Of a DNA stretch of 64,000 bases, positions 49,578 to 59,672 are shown one piece after another; the stretch's first letter is position 1; each line of letters opens with the position of its first letter. Made by a program: the position numbers and the translations under genes. Source of the stretch: Auritidibacter sp. Marseille-P8566 (GTDB lineage Bacteria; Actinomycetota; Actinomycetes; Actinomycetales; Microbacteriaceae); contig CAMDEE010000001.1 in the NCBI GenBank assembly GCA_945895375.1, positions 1 through 64,000 on the forward strand, in the 5' to 3' direction. Under the pieces are notes generated by a model. That model was given only the letters and a program-made list of their open reading frames with translations, made no database searches and was not told where the DNA came from.

Positions 49578-50171
49578 CTAGTTCAACACAAACTGTGGCT
49601 TGTTGGTACTCAGAACGCCATTTACATCTGCTTCAAGAATGTAGCTTGCACCACCTGCGGTCACCTCAGGTAGACCATCGGCCGCAGCACAACCAACATC
49701 ACCAGATCTGACTCTGTCCCAAGGGCTAGCAGGAGCTGTAAGAGTGTCGTTTGGCTTTAGCATCAAAGGCTCTGAGGCAAATCTTGGAGCATTACAGTCT
49801 TTAGAATCCCAGATCATGTCACTTCCACTTGTGATCTTGTAGAAGGTGACATCTGTACCAAGGTTGAATTTACATTCAACACTTCCAGTGTTGGTAACTG
49901 AGAACCAAATGTAAGGAGTATCGCCTGGGTTGAAAGCTAGCTGAGGCTGAGCATCCCCAGTTCCAACGTGGGCTTCAATACTGATCTGCTGTGATTGGCA
50001 TTCTGCTCCAGCAACAATTGTTGGTGCTTGGTTCTGATTGAAAAGTGAACCAACCCAACCGAAGAAGGACATCACTCCGGCAATGATTCCCCAGATCAGT
50101 CCGATAACAACGGCTAAGAATACGAGACGTCTAATTAGTAATTCGCGAGGAGATGGGTATCTAGAAAACAT
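49578..50171 (-). CDS. Single-span membrane protein with extracytoplasmic beta domain
   Basis: A 197-residue protein I do not recognise. A short basic N-terminus (SPRELLIRRL) precedes one span at about 13-38. The outside part holds four cysteines (AECQSQQ, VECKF, SKDCNAP, DVGCAA) that could form two disulfides and a DUF4232-like beta pattern (FSVTNTGSVECKF). It lies between the GNAT gene and proC, with a 24-nt gap and no clear ribosome binding site at its ATG. Confidence 0.72.
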   Translation of the reverse strand: MFSRYPSPRELLIRRLVFLAVVIGLIWGIIAGVMSFFGWVGSLFNQNQAPTIVAGAECQSQQISIEAHVGTGDAQPQLAFNPGDTPYIWFSVTNTGSVECKFNLGTDVTFYKITSGSDMIWDSKDCNAPRFASEPLMLKPNDTLTAPASPWDRVRSGDVGCAAADGLPEVTAGGASYILEADVNGVLSTNKPQFVLN

Positions 50172-50195
50172 AAGACTAGTTTGCCAGCGGGTTTG

Positions 50196-50705
50196 CTATA
50201 GCAAGCGAAGCATGCGGGTGTTGCCTAGTGTGTTTTGTTTCACTCTGGCTAAATCAAGGAACTCAGCGATACCATCATCAGCTGACTGAACCATCTGCTG
50301 GAAGGTTGCCTCATCAACTGGCACATCGCTAATTTCCTCAAACCCACAGCGAGCAAAGAAGTCAGACTCAAAGGTTAGACAGAAGACTCTTCTAATTCCT
50401 AGGGTGTATGCGCGCTCAATTAGAGCCTCAACCACCGCTTTACCAAGACCCATGCCTCGAGCGCTTTGGTCAACAACTAGAGATCTAACCTCAGCCAAGT
50501 CCCCCCACATCACGTGCAAGGCACCGGCAGCCAGGATTCGTCCATCCTTAGCTTCAGCAACTACGAACTCTTGGACGCGCTCATAGAGGGCGACCAACTG
50601 GTGCTGAAGCAAGACGTTGCTATCAACCAAGGGAGCACGCATTGCCTGAATGGCAACGATGTCGCTGGTTCTAGCAGGTCTTAGAATGAAATCTTTGTCG
50701 GGCAT
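50196..50705 (-). CDS. argA: GNAT N-acetyltransferase, ArgA-like (short form)
   Basis: Acetyl-CoA-dependent N-acetyltransferase of 169 residues, resembling the short actinobacterial glutamate N-acetyltransferase (M. tuberculosis Rv2747 type). The acetyl-CoA loop is VVDQSARGMGLGKAVVEALI and the substrate-side region LTFESDFFARCGFEEI is typical of ArgA GNAT domains; the amino acid kinase domain of E. coli ArgA is absent. It begins 2 nt after clpC. Role in arginine synthesis is likely but rests on similarity. Confidence 0.8.
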   Translation of the reverse strand: MPDKDFILRPARTSDIVAIQAMRAPLVDSNVLLQHQLVALYERVQEFVVAEAKDGRILAAGALHVMWGDLAEVRSLVVDQSARGMGLGKAVVEALIERAYTLGIRRVFCLTFESDFFARCGFEEISDVPVDEATFQQMVQSADDGIAEFLDLARVKQNTLGNTRMLRLL

Positions 50706-50707
50706 TG

Positions 50708-53158
50708 CTAAATGCTAGCAATTTCTCTCACGTTTGAGGTGAAGATGAACTCGCCACCAACAAGATCAGCAACAACATCGCTTGCGTTCTTGATGACACC
50801 CTGCAAGATGCTCTCAGAGATCTGGTCTTCGATTTCACGCTGAACAGCACGACGCAGTGGTCTTGCTCCTAGTGCTGGGTCGTAACCTAGCTCAATCAAG
50901 CGCTCTTTCGCAGCTGTTGTGAGGGTAAGAGTAATGTCTCTCTCCTCTAGGCGTACGTTTAGCTTCTTGATGAATAGGTCAACAATCTCCAGCAATTCAG
51001 ACTTAGATAGCTGAGGGAAGACGATGACATCATCAACACGGTTCAAGAACTCAGGCTTGAAGTGCTTCTTTAGTTCATCGTTCACCTTGGCAGCCATACG
51101 GTCGAAGTCATTCTTCTGGTCACCTTCAAGGTTGAAGCCAAGAGCACCCTTAGAGATGTCCTTGCTTCCCAAGTTGGTAGTCATGATGATGATTGTGTTC
51201 TTGAAGTCAACAACACGTCCCTGACCATCGGTTAGGCGACCCTCTCCAAGAATCTGCAACAGTGAGTTGAAGATATCTGGGTGAGCCTTCTCGATCTCAT
51301 CGAATAGAACAACGCTGAATGGCTTGCGACGAACACGCTCAGTTAGCTGACCACCCTCATCGAAACCAACATAGCCTGGAGGAGCTCCGAACAATCTTGA
51401 GACTGTGTGCTTTTCTGCATACTCGCTCATGTCTAGAGAAATTAGAGCACCTTCGTCTTCAAACAAGAACTCAGCCAAAGCCTTAGCAAGTTCTGTCTTA
51501 CCAACACCGGTAGGACCAGCGAAGATGAATGAACCTGAAGGACGGTTAGGATCCTTTAGACCAGCTCGCTGGCGACGGATAGCCTTCGAAATAGAATCAA
51601 CAGCCTTCTTCTGACCGATAACTCTTCTGTGAAGTTCTGCCTCCATGAAGATCAACTTCGCTGATTCTTCTTCGCTTAGCTTGAATACTGGAATACCGGT
51701 AGCAGCAGCTAGAACTTCAGCAATTAGACCTTCGTCAACAACACCGTGGGCTGCAACATTTCCAGTGCGGAACTGCTTGGTCAGCTTTGCTCTTTCAGAG
51801 ATTAGCTTCTTCTCTGTGTCGCGGAGCTTGGCAGCACCTTCGAAGTCTTGAGAATCAATAGCCTTCTCTTTGTCAACGCGAACACCAGCAATCTTCTCTT
51901 CAAGTTCACGTAGCTCTGGTGGTGAAGAAAGAATTGAAAGACGTAGTCTTGCTCCTGCTTCATCGATTAGGTCAATCGCCTTGTCTGGTAGGTAGCGGTC
52001 AGATACATATCTGTCAGCAAGCTTGGCAGCAGCAACGATTGCACCATCGGTAATAGAAACCTTGTGGTGTGCTTCGTAACGGTCACGAAGACCCTTCAAG
52101 ATATTGATGGTCTGCGGAACGCTTGGCTCATTAACCTGGATTGATTGGAATCTACGCTCTAAAGCGGCATCCTTCTCAAAGTACTTTCTGAATTCATCCA
52201 GAGTGGTTGCACCGATAGTTTGTAGTTCACCACGAGCAAGCATTGGCTTCAAGATAGATGCAGCATCAACAGCACCTTCAGCTGCACCTGCTCCAACTAG
52301 TGTGTGGATCTCATCAATGAAAGTGATGATGTCGCCACGACCCTTGATTTCCTTGATGACCTTCTTTAGTCTCTCTTCGAAGTCACCACGGTATCTTGAA
52401 CCTGCAATTAGGGAACCTAGGTCTAGGGTGTAAAGCTGCTTACCCTTTAGAGTTTCTGGAACGTTGCCAGCAACAATTGCCTGAGCAAGACCTTCAACAA
52501 CTGCAGTCTTACCAACACCTGGTTCACCGATGAGAATTGGGTTGTTCTTAGTTCTTCTTGAAAGAATCTGCATGACTCTTTCAATCTCTTTCTCGCGACC
52601 GATAACTGGATCCAGTTTTCCTTCGGCAGCGGCCATAGTTAGGTTTTTGCCGAACTGGTCAAGAACCTGTGAACCCTTTTGTGGAATAGCTTCGCCACCA
52701 ACAGTTGCTGATTCTTTTCCTTCGAAGCCTTGAAGCATTTGCTGAACCTGTGCACGAACCTTGTTGGTGTCAGCACCTAGCTTGGTTAGAACCTGAGCAG
52801 CGACTCCTTCACCTTCTTTGATAAGACCTAATAGAAGGTGTTCAGTTCCAATGTATGAGTGGCCTAGTTGCAAAGCTTCGCGAAGAGATAGTTCAAGAAC
52901 CTTCTTAGCTCTTGGAGTAAAAGGAATGTGTCCTGTTGGAGGCTGCTGTCCCTGACCGATGATCTCCTTGACCTGGTCTCTAACTGCCTCTTGAGAAATA
53001 CCGAGTGCTTCTAGCGCCTTAGCGGCTACGCCTTCGCCTTCGTGGATCAGACCGAGCAGGATGTGCTCAGTACCGATGTAGTTGTGATTTAGTGACTTAG
53101 CTTCTTCTTGAGCTAAAACAACTACCCTGCGGGCCTTGTCGGTGAACTTCTCGAACAT
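50708..53158 (-). CDS. clpC: ATP-dependent Clp protease ATPase subunit ClpC
   Basis: Class I Hsp100 unfoldase of 816 residues that feeds ClpP. I choose the ATG at 53158 ([13 protein letters not shown]), which follows AAAGGAG at 7 nt. Two N-terminal Clp repeats ([24 protein letters not shown]), Walker A GEPGVGKT, Walker B FIDEIHTL, the UVR-like coiled coil ([15 protein letters not shown]) and the second Walker A GPTGVGKT are in order, with the C-terminal [17 protein letters not shown] ClpP-binding (I/V/L)GF-type loop is present as LGF. Confidence 0.97.
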   Translation of the reverse strand: MFEKFTDKARRVVVLAQEEAKSLNHNYIGTEHILLGLIHEGEGVAAKALEALGISQEAVRDQVKEIIGQGQQPPTGHIPFTPRAKKVLELSLREALQLGHSYIGTEHLLLGLIKEGEGVAAQVLTKLGADTNKVRAQVQQMLQGFEGKESATVGGEAIPQKGSQVLDQFGKNLTMAAAEGKLDPVIGREKEIERVMQILSRRTKNNPILIGEPGVGKTAVVEGLAQAIVAGNVPETLKGKQLYTLDLGSLIAGSRYRGDFEERLKKVIKEIKGRGDIITFIDEIHTLVGAGAAEGAVDAASILKPMLARGELQTIGATTLDEFRKYFEKDAALERRFQSIQVNEPSVPQTINILKGLRDRYEAHHKVSITDGAIVAAAKLADRYVSDRYLPDKAIDLIDEAGARLRLSILSSPPELRELEEKIAGVRVDKEKAIDSQDFEGAAKLRDTEKKLISERAKLTKQFRTGNVAAHGVVDEGLIAEVLAAATGIPVFKLSEEESAKLIFMEAELHRRVIGQKKAVDSISKAIRRQRAGLKDPNRPSGSFIFAGPTGVGKTELAKALAEFLFEDEGALISLDMSEYAEKHTVSRLFGAPPGYVGFDEGGQLTERVRRKPFSVVLFDEIEKAHPDIFNSLLQILGEGRLTDGQGRVVDFKNTIIIMTTNLGSKDISKGALGFNLEGDQKNDFDRMAAKVNDELKKHFKPEFLNRVDDVIVFPQLSKSELLEIVDLFIKKLNVRLEERDITLTLTTAAKERLIELGYDPALGARPLRRAVQREIEDQISESILQGVIKNASDVVADLVGGEFIFTSNVREIASI

Positions 53159-53250
53159 TGGTTTCTCCTTTGACACATTTAGTGCTTACAAAGAAGATAA
53201 CCCTGAAAAGACCCGATTTATAGGGCTGTTCGCCAATGGGAGAAAGGGAT

Positions 53251-53640
53251 TTAGAAAGCTGGCCCCATGGCTAGTTGCACAGCCAAAGCACCTAGGAATC
53301 CGGCGGCTATGGAGATCAGGTGCTGGTTACGAGTTAGGGCGAAAGGCTTGGTTGCCTTGATGGCGTTGTAGTTAGCAACCATGGTCTTCTTGGCCACTTT
53401 ATCGTTTGCATACTGAGCAAGAGTAGCCTGGTAGCCAGGAATCCTGAGCCCACTGAGGGTAATGATCACTGTATTGCTTGCTAGGTATCCTGCCAAAGCG
53501 ACTACTGGGAGGAAGAACGTCATTTCAAAGGAGATGCTCATAAACATCAAGACCATGAGACCAGCACCATAAATGACCATGTTCTTTACAAAAGTGGTGT
53601 TCATGTAAACCACGTAGTGTTCGGCTTTGTTCTGTTCCAT
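53251..53640 (-). CDS. Membrane protein, unknown, between lysS and clpC
   Basis: A 129-residue protein with three or four hydrophobic segments (about 17-36, 38-60, 107-127). A basic/polar loop with YQATLAQYANDKVAKKTM lies between. I do not recognise the family. The ATG follows AAAGGGGGA at 4 nt, the same unusual G5 ribosome binding site as in the large membrane protein at the left end and the metalloprotease. It follows the 57-residue ORF by 20 nt. Confidence 0.75.
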   Translation of the reverse strand: MEQNKAEHYVVYMNTTFVKNMVIYGAGLMVLMFMSISFEMTFFLPVVALAGYLASNTVIITLSGLRIPGYQATLAQYANDKVAKKTMVANYNAIKATKPFALTRNQHLISIAAGFLGALAVQLAMGPAF

Positions 53641-53660
53641 TTGATCCCCCTTTGGGCTAG

Positions 53661-53834
53661 TTATTTCTTAGGCTGGTTCGAAGCTAATTTTGCTCGCTCT
53701 TCAGCTTCAACTTGTGCTCTCACTTTACGCTCTTTAGCGTCCGCTCCAAGGATTGACTTGAATAGGAAATAAACCAAAAACATCATGCTGATTGGTGGAA
53801 GAGTTGCGATTAGCGCATCAATTACAACCTGCAT
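53661..53834 (-). CDS. 57-residue single-span protein downstream of lysS
   Basis: Not in the ORF track because of its length. It reads MQVVIDALIATLPPISMMFL with a span at about 6-30, then a charged amphipathic helix (ADAKERKVRAQVEAEERAKL) and ends NQPKK. It begins 2 nt after the lysS stop, so it depends on coupled translation. The single-span plus charged-helix build is common for small actinobacterial membrane proteins. Function unknown. Confidence 0.72.
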   Translation of the reverse strand: MQVVIDALIATLPPISMMFLVYFLFKSILGADAKERKVRAQVEAEERAKLASNQPKK

Positions 53835-53836
53835 GA

Positions 53837-55336
53837 TTACTTCACCAACGGGAACATAATTGTTTCACGGATACCAAGACCCGTAAGGCTCATCAACAGT
53901 CTGTCGATACCCATACCCATTCCACCAGTTGGTGGCATACCAAACTCAAGAGCCTTCAAGAAGTCTTCATCAAGTTTCATAGCTTCTGGATCTCCAGCAG
54001 CAGATAACTTAACCTGAGCTACAAATCTTTCACGCTGAATAACAGGGTCTACTAGCTCTGAGTAACCGGTAGCTTGCTCATAACCTCTGATGTATAGATC
54101 CCACTTCTCAACTACTCCTGGCTTTGATCTGTGGTCACGAACAAGCGGTGAAGTGTCAACTGGGAAATCCATAACGAAGGTTGGCTTTTGCAGGCCACCC
54201 TTTACAAAGTGCTCCCATAGCTCTTCAACATATTTACCGTGCAGAGGGTGATCAATCTCAAGACCTTCTTTATCTGCAAGTGCCTTTAGAACCTTGATGT
54301 CAGTATCTGGAGTGATTTCAACTCCTGCAGCTTCTGAAAGAGATTCAAACATTGAAACTCTTGCCCATTCACCAGAGAGATCATTGACTTCACCATCTTC
54401 TAGTTGAACCTGAAGAGTTCCGAAAACATCCATCGCTGCATTCTGAATTAGAGTCTGGGTTAGCTCTGCCATGGTGTTGTAATCACCATATGCTTCATAT
54501 GCTTCAAGCATTGCAAACTCTGGTGAGTGTGTGCGGTCAGCACCTTCGTTTCTAAAGTTTCTGTTGATTTCATAAACACGATCAATGCCGCCAACTACTG
54601 CTCTCTTGAGGAATAGTTCTGGTGCAATACGTAGGAAAAGTTCTGTGTCAAAAGCATTTGAGTGAGTCTTGAATGGTCTTGCAGATGCCCCACCGTGAAT
54701 GGTTTGAAGCATAGGTGTCTCAACTTCAATGAAGTCATCTTTAGTAAAGGTGTTACGCAGAGACTGCATTACCTTAGATCTAATCTGAACTACTTCACGA
54801 GCGCGGTCACGAACAATCAGATCAACGAAGCGGTGACGAACTCTATACTCTTCACCTAGTTCGTTATGAAGGTTAGGAAGAGGCCTAATGGTCTTGGCTG
54901 CAATAGACCAGCTATCAACAAGAATTGAAAGCTCTCCGCGCTTAGAGGTAATAACTTCACCTTCAACGAATAGGTGATCTCCTAAATCAACAAGCTCTTT
55001 GTATTCTTCAAGTTTTTCTTCGCCAACTTTGTCAAGTGAAAGCATTACCTGAATACGAGATCCGGTTCCTGCCTGCAAGGTAGCAAAGCAAAGCTTTCCG
55101 GTGTTTCTTTGGAACATAACTCGGCCTGCTAGTGAAACCTTGTCACCTGTTGCAACATCGATCTCTAGATCTGGATACTTGTTCTTGACCTGGTCGATGG
55201 TGCGAGTGATAGGAAGGCTAACTGGGTACGCATCTTGGCCTGAAGCAAGGATGCGCTCACGCTTAGCCATACGAATAGCGATCTGTTCTGGTAGATCCTG
55301 TTCGTCTTCCATTGGGGCTAATTGTTCGTCGGTCAT
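53837..55336 (-). CDS. lysS: Lysyl-tRNA synthetase, class II
   Basis: Charges tRNA-Lys; 499 residues, usual length. The N-terminal OB-fold ([22 protein letters not shown]) leads to motif 1 ([21 protein letters not shown]), motif 2 ([24 protein letters not shown]) and motif 3 ([12 protein letters not shown]). It overlaps panC by 4 nt (ATGA). Pantothenate and lysS genes adjacent to clpC are standard in Actinobacteria. Confidence 0.97.
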   Translation of the reverse strand: MTDEQLAPMEDEQDLPEQIAIRMAKRERILASGQDAYPVSLPITRTIDQVKNKYPDLEIDVATGDKVSLAGRVMFQRNTGKLCFATLQAGTGSRIQVMLSLDKVGEEKLEEYKELVDLGDHLFVEGEVITSKRGELSILVDSWSIAAKTIRPLPNLHNELGEEYRVRHRFVDLIVRDRAREVVQIRSKVMQSLRNTFTKDDFIEVETPMLQTIHGGASARPFKTHSNAFDTELFLRIAPELFLKRAVVGGIDRVYEINRNFRNEGADRTHSPEFAMLEAYEAYGDYNTMAELTQTLIQNAAMDVFGTLQVQLEDGEVNDLSGEWARVSMFESLSEAAGVEITPDTDIKVLKALADKEGLEIDHPLHGKYVEELWEHFVKGGLQKPTFVMDFPVDTSPLVRDHRSKPGVVEKWDLYIRGYEQATGYSELVDPVIQRERFVAQVKLSAAGDPEAMKLDEDFLKALEFGMPPTGGMGMGIDRLLMSLTGLGIRETIMFPLVK

Positions 55337-56208
55337 GCCGGCTCCTGAATATAGAAAGTTATGTTGTCAATAAGTCGAACACTCTCCACCACAACAGCAA
55401 CAAGTAACTGGACTTCGCCATGGAACCCGTCGCTTATTGGTGAAAAGGTACTCTTATCAACTAGCGCTAGATAATCAAGTTTAGCCAGCGGTGGACTATC
55501 CAGAGCGCTACTAGCCTCAGCTAAAGCAACCGATGGTTTCTCACCTTCTGAAATGCTCCCCTGAACCTGCATCAAGGTACTAAACAGCGTAGGAGCAAAG
55601 CTTCTACCTTCTTTAGATAAGAACCTATTCCTACTGGATTTAGCGAGATAGTCATCTTCTCTAACAGTCATTGCCTCAATGATCTCGATGGAGTCATTGA
55701 ATTCTCGATGGACCATTCGCTTGATTAGAAACAGCTGCTGAGCATCCTTAGCCCCAAAGACCGCAACCTGAGGCTTGACCACTTCAAAGAACCAAGAAAC
55801 AACCTGGAGCATTCCCTCAAAATGTCCAGGTCTAGCTACTCCTTCAAAAACAGTTCCTAGAGCCCCAGCTCTTGGTTTTGGTTCAGCTGCAGATCCTGCT
55901 GGATAAACTTCCTCAACACTTGGGACAAACAAAAGAGCCGGCGGATTTGTTAGTGCTGCTAGGGCCTTGATGTCACTTTCAAGAGTTCTTGGGTATCTAT
56001 CAAAGTCTTCGCCCTTACCGAACTGTGTTGGGTTCACAAAGATGCTGAGCACAACAAAGGCATCTTGAATCTGATTGCCTTCTTCAATTAGAGATAGATG
56101 ACCTTCGTGCAGAGCTCCCATGGTTGGAACAAAGACTACAGTTTTACCTAGAGCTTTAGCCTGAGAGATTTCACTCTGCAATTCACTTACGGTTTCAACT
56201 AACTTCAA
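55333..56208 (-). CDS. panC: Pantothenate synthetase
   Basis: Condenses pantoate and beta-alanine with ATP. The 291 residues include the nucleotide-binding [15 protein letters not shown], the pantoate pocket [35 protein letters not shown]-type segment ([15 protein letters not shown]) and the KSSRNRFLS loop. It overlaps the DUF2520 gene by 4 nt. panD, often next to it, is absent here. Confidence 0.95.
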   Translation of the reverse strand: MKLVETVSELQSEISQAKALGKTVVFVPTMGALHEGHLSLIEEGNQIQDAFVVLSIFVNPTQFGKGEDFDRYPRTLESDIKALAALTNPPALLFVPSVEEVYPAGSAAEPKPRAGALGTVFEGVARPGHFEGMLQVVSWFFEVVKPQVAVFGAKDAQQLFLIKRMVHREFNDSIEIIEAMTVREDDYLAKSSRNRFLSKEGRSFAPTLFSTLMQVQGSISEGEKPSVALAEASSALDSPPLAKLDYLALVDKSTFSPISDGFHGEVQLLVAVVVESVRLIDNITFYIQEPA

Positions 56209-56924
56209 TCGTTTTCGCCTTCTAGTAAATCTGCTGGGTCAATCTCAACAACAGCACTTCTAAGCGATTCCTCTAAAGCAGATCTCATGATGCCAGAAAG
56301 AATCTGTCTTGACTTATCGATGTTCGCATCTTCAAGCAAAGTAATAGCTTGCCCAACAATCAATGAAGTGAAAGATGAAGCAACCGATATCGCTTCAGCG
56401 TATTTCGCTCTTGCTTCAATAGGAACATGAACCGGTTCCCCACCTAACTCAATAGCAAGAGTTTGAACAACTGGTAACACTGCCTTTGGTGAATCAACGG
56501 CAATGTAAGAATCCATAAGTCTTGTTCTATCAACTGATGCAATACCGGTAAAACGTATTGCTGGATGAATAGCCATCGGAACAACACCTAGCGATAGAGC
56601 TTCATCAAATACTTCGTAACCGTAATCAGGTGAAGTGTGTGCAACTAGTTGTCCTCTTGCAAAAGACTCTGTCTTTACTAAACCAGAAACTAGTTTCTCT
56701 ATTTCAGTTCCTGGTATTGCCAAGATAACTAAATCAACTTGAGCAACTGCATCGATAACGGGCTTGATTGAAACTCCAGGCAGAACAGCACTAACCTGCT
56801 CTGCTCTGGCTGGATCTGTTGTTGCTATCGCCATTAAGGAATGTCCTGCATCTGAGATGGCTTTGGCAATGGCTAGACCTACTGGTCCTGCTCCAATGAC
56901 AGCAACGTTCAGACGACTAGTCAT
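56205..56924 (-). CDS. Rossmann-like / DUF2520 oxidoreductase-like protein
   Basis: A 239-residue NAD(P)-binding protein. The chosen ATG (56924) begins MTSRLNVAVIGAGPVGLAIAKAI and overlaps the DUF3180 stop; the track's 18 additional residues lie in that gene. The GAGPVG dinucleotide loop is followed by LVILAIPGTEIEKLV, HTSPDYGYEVFDEA, and a helical C-terminal DUF2520 domain (RAKYAEAISVASSF). Structure resembles ketopantoate or P5C reductases. Its conserved place before panC hints at a pantothenate-linked role, unproven. Confidence 0.85.
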   Translation of the reverse strand: MTSRLNVAVIGAGPVGLAIAKAISDAGHSLMAIATTDPARAEQVSAVLPGVSIKPVIDAVAQVDLVILAIPGTEIEKLVSGLVKTESFARGQLVAHTSPDYGYEVFDEALSLGVVPMAIHPAIRFTGIASVDRTRLMDSYIAVDSPKAVLPVVQTLAIELGGEPVHVPIEARAKYAEAISVASSFTSLIVGQAITLLEDANIDKSRQILSGIMRSALEESLRSAVVEIDPADLLEGEND

Positions 56925-57387
56925 CTTTCTTCTTATCACTAGGTAGTTTGCATACTTGCTCAACAACAAAACCAACAACCAATAGAAGTAATGCTGCAGC
57001 TAATGCTGTGATGTTTAGAGTTGTTGCTTCTGGAACAACAACTGGAGCAGTGAACTGCTTGAGTAAAACTCCAGCATGCCAACCAATGAATAGTGCACCG
57101 GTGATTGCTGCTGCTTTAGAGATTAGAAGAACGCGGAATGCATAGAACGGGTTCACGGGAAGCAACCTGTTTGGTGTTGCAGCTTTGAGTAGGTTCTTCT
57201 TGTATTTCCAGATAGGAACAGCAAGACCGATTAGTATCACGGCAATCAATGCAGTCGAAAGAGCAAGGGTTGCTCCACTGATTGGAACTTCAAGACCATT
57301 GTTGACAGCCCAGGTGCTGTAACCAAAACCAACAACAGCTGACGCAATTGCTACTAGAGCAATCATTAGAGGACTGATTGGTTTCAA
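56917..57387 (-). CDS. DUF3180 family membrane protein
   Basis: A 156-residue protein with four membrane spans (about 8-28, 36-58, 82-105, 122-145), matching the actinobacterial DUF3180 family that nearly always follows folK. The C-terminus is basic and acidic (KLPSDKKKDD). Function unknown. It overlaps folK by 4 nt upstream and the DUF2520 gene by 8 nt downstream. Confidence 0.87.
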   Translation of the reverse strand: MKPISPLMIALVAIASAVVGFGYSTWAVNNGLEVPISGATLALSTALIAVILIGLAVPIWKYKKNLLKAATPNRLLPVNPFYAFRVLLISKAAAITGALFIGWHAGVLLKQFTAPVVVPEATTLNITALAAALLLLVVGFVVEQVCKLPSDKKKDD

Positions 57388-57869
57388 TTGAGTTTCACCT
57401 GATCTACATAAACTTCAGCTAACTTCTCTATTCTGCCAACTCCAGGAAGTTCTGCTTTCTGATTCATTAGATACCAAGGAACAATCACAAATGATCTGTT
57501 CTTAGCCTCTGGGTGAGGAATAACTAAATCAGGAGATCTGAAGTGAGTATTGCCATAGGTAATGATGTCTATATCAATGTTTCTATCGCCCCAGCGCTCT
57601 TTGCGCTTTCTACCTAACTTTTGCTCAATTGCCTGAAGGGCTTTTAGCAATTGCTCAGGCTTGAGAGGTGTCTCTATTTCAGCCACGCAGTTTAGGAATC
57701 TAGGCTTTGATGAATCAACCCCAGCTAATGTCAGTGCTTTAGATTCAACTACTGGGGATATGTCAGTCAGGTAGATGTCCGGTGTGGTTGAGATAAGGGC
57801 AAGGGCTTTGACTAACCACTTGCGACGCTGACCTAAATTACTTCCAAGAGCTATGACAGCAACTGTCAT
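57384..57869 (-). CDS. folK: HPPK, hydroxymethyl-dihydropterin pyrophosphokinase
   Basis: Transfers pyrophosphate from ATP to 6-hydroxymethyl-7,8-dihydropterin. The 161 residues open with VIALGSNLGQRRKWL and contain FLNCVAEIET, the signature RWGDRNIDIDIITYG, and the pterin/ATP loop VIPHPEAKNRSFVIVP. Its ATG overlaps the folB stop by one base. Step three of the folate set folE-folB-folK-folP here. Confidence 0.95.
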   Translation of the reverse strand: MTVAVIALGSNLGQRRKWLVKALALISTTPDIYLTDISPVVESKALTLAGVDSSKPRFLNCVAEIETPLKPEQLLKALQAIEQKLGRKRKERWGDRNIDIDIITYGNTHFRSPDLVIPHPEAKNRSFVIVPWYLMNQKAELPGVGRIEKLAEVYVDQVKLN

Positions 57870-58240
57870 TAGTTCTCTCGCTTAGCCTTGACCGTGATGC
57901 TGACATCCTCAAACTCATAAGGAATAGGTGCACCTGGTTTATGAACGGTGATCTTTGCCTTGAGGACTTTGCCACCACCGAAGTTCAATGCGTAATCAAG
58001 AAGTCTTTGAGCCAAGGTCTCTAGTAAATCAACCGGGTTGTTCTTAGTTAGTTCAACTAGGCCCTTAGCAAGGTCACCGTAGTGAGCTGTGTGATTGAGA
58101 TCATCTGAAAAGGCTGCCTTATCGCCATCAACCCAGATACTCGCATCTATATAGAAGTCTTGGCCGTTTTGTCTCTCAAAATCAAATACGCCATGGTGCG
58201 CGAAGACTCTAAGTCCGGTGATGGTTATCTTGTGGCGCAT
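57869..58240 (-). CDS. folB: Dihydroneopterin aldolase
   Basis: Cleaves dihydroneopterin to hydroxymethyl-dihydropterin and glycolaldehyde. The 123 residues start with ITGLRVFAHHGVFDFERQNGQDF, the pterin-binding region, and contain NHTAHYGDLAKGL and the catalytic-Lys region AKITVHKPGAPIPYEFEDV. Short separate FolB, not fused with FolK as in some species. It lies 14 nt after folP. Confidence 0.95.
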   Translation of the reverse strand: MRHKITITGLRVFAHHGVFDFERQNGQDFYIDASIWVDGDKAAFSDDLNHTAHYGDLAKGLVELTKNNPVDLLETLAQRLLDYALNFGGGKVLKAKITVHKPGAPIPYEFEDVSITVKAKREN

Positions 58241-58254
58241 AGGTCAATTCTGCC

Positions 58255-59118
58255 CTAGGAAGAGCTCTTGTCTGCTTCACCCTCATGCAAAGCCCCAACA
58301 ATGCTTATTGCATCGGTTGTAGCAAGGACGTTGTGGACCCTAACTCCCCATAGCTTTCTCTGCATAAGTAGAGCAGTTAGAACAGCGGTAGCAACATCCC
58401 TTCTCTCATGAGAGACAGAGTTAGGCTCTTCCTGATCTAGAGCCCCTGCAATGAACCTCTTTCTTGAGGCACCAACAAGGATTGGTAAACCTAGCTTCTC
58501 TAGTTCATCAAGTCTTGCAACTAGTTGCCAGTTCTGCTTCATGTCTTTAGCAAAGCCAAGACCTGGGTCAATAACAATCTTTGATCTTTCAACACCAGCA
58601 GCAACTGCTACTTCAACTCTTTCTTTGAGTTCATTAGCAACCTCAACTGCAACATCTGCATATGAGTTCATGGTGTCCATGACATTAGAGTGTCCACGCC
58701 AGTGAGAAATAACTATGGTCGCTTTTGTTTCAGCAGCAACTTTAAACATGTTCTCATCAGCAAGACCGCCGGAAACATCGTTGATGATAGTTGCTCCAAG
58801 TAATACAGCAGCAAGAGCAGTTTCAGAGTTCATGGTGTCAATAGAAATAGCACAACCTAAATCTTCATCAACAATCTTGGCGATGACAGGTAGAACTCTT
58901 TCCTGTTCTTCTTCAACAGATATACGAATGGCTCCCGGTCTTGTTGACTCTCCACCAACATCAATAATGTCTGCACCACTGATTTGCAATAACTTTGCAT
59001 GATCGATAGCTGCTTGTAGAGCAAGGAATTGATTACCGTCACTGAAACTATCCGGTGTTGTGTTTAACACACCCATTACAAGTGGTCTTACCTTAGGTGC
59101 AGTTGGGTTGTATTTCAT
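58255..59118 (-). CDS. folP: Dihydropteroate synthase
   Basis: Joins hydroxymethyl-dihydropterin pyrophosphate with p-aminobenzoate, the sulfonamide target. The 287 residues have VMGVLNTTPDSFSDG, the signature GADIIDVGGESTRPGA, SIDTMNSETA, INDVSGG, DPGLGFAKD and VGASRKRF. Its start overlaps folE by 4 nt. Normal full-length enzyme with no insertion near the pABA loops that would suggest resistance. Confidence 0.96.
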   Translation of the reverse strand: MKYNPTAPKVRPLVMGVLNTTPDSFSDGNQFLALQAAIDHAKLLQISGADIIDVGGESTRPGAIRISVEEEQERVLPVIAKIVDEDLGCAISIDTMNSETALAAVLLGATIINDVSGGLADENMFKVAAETKATIVISHWRGHSNVMDTMNSYADVAVEVANELKERVEVAVAAGVERSKIVIDPGLGFAKDMKQNWQLVARLDELEKLGLPILVGASRKRFIAGALDQEEPNSVSHERRDVATAVLTALLMQRKLWGVRVHNVLATTDAISIVGALHEGEADKSSS

Positions 59119-59669
59119 TTCGCGATTAGAGCCATTACTTCGGTTCTAGCTGCTGCTTCACCGTATTCACCACGGGTAGCCATAGTCACAGTGTTAGCTT
59201 CAGGTTGTCTTGCTCCACGAGATGCAACACAGTGATGTCTTGCCTCAATCACAACAACAACTCCCCTAGTTCCAAGACCCTGTTCTAATGCATCAGCAAT
59301 TTGAGCAGTTAGGTTCTCTTGTAACTGAGGTCTAGCAGAAAGAATCTCAACGAGCTTAGGTAATCTTCCTAAACCAATTACTCGATCATTAGGTAGATAA
59401 GCGATGTGGGCAACCCCTGTGAAAGGAAGTAGGTGATGTTCACAAATACTTACTAACTCAATGTCTTTGAGAATGACAACATCGTTGTGCTCAGCAGGAA
59501 AGGTTTCACTCAATGCATCCAAAGGATTTACTCCGACACCTGCGAAGAAACCTTTATAAGCATCAGCAAACTTCTGTGGAGTTGCCTTCAGTTCTTCACG
59601 GTTCGGGTCTTCACCGATAGCCGAAATCAACTCAACAACAGCTGCTTTGATTCTCTCGGCGTCAACCAT
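59115..59669 (-). CDS. folE: GTP cyclohydrolase I
   Basis: First committed enzyme of folate synthesis, 184 residues, type IA. The zinc ligands lie in SICEHHLLPFTGVAHIAYLP and in ARHHCVASRGA (Cys-His-Cys set); VIGLGRLPKLVEI and RPQLQENLTAQIADAL follow the family. It starts 3 nt after the ftsH stop and is cotranscribed with ftsH. Confidence 0.97.
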   Translation of the reverse strand: MVDAERIKAAVVELISAIGEDPNREELKATPQKFADAYKGFFAGVGVNPLDALSETFPAEHNDVVILKDIELVSICEHHLLPFTGVAHIAYLPNDRVIGLGRLPKLVEILSARPQLQENLTAQIADALEQGLGTRGVVVVIEARHHCVASRGARQPEANTVTMATRGEYGEAAARTEVMALIAK

Positions 59670-59672
59670 TGA

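Noticed and set aside
53159-53250. ClgR-type operator upstream of clpC
   Set aside because: A single GGCGAAC half is seen, but no opposing half at the expected spacing.
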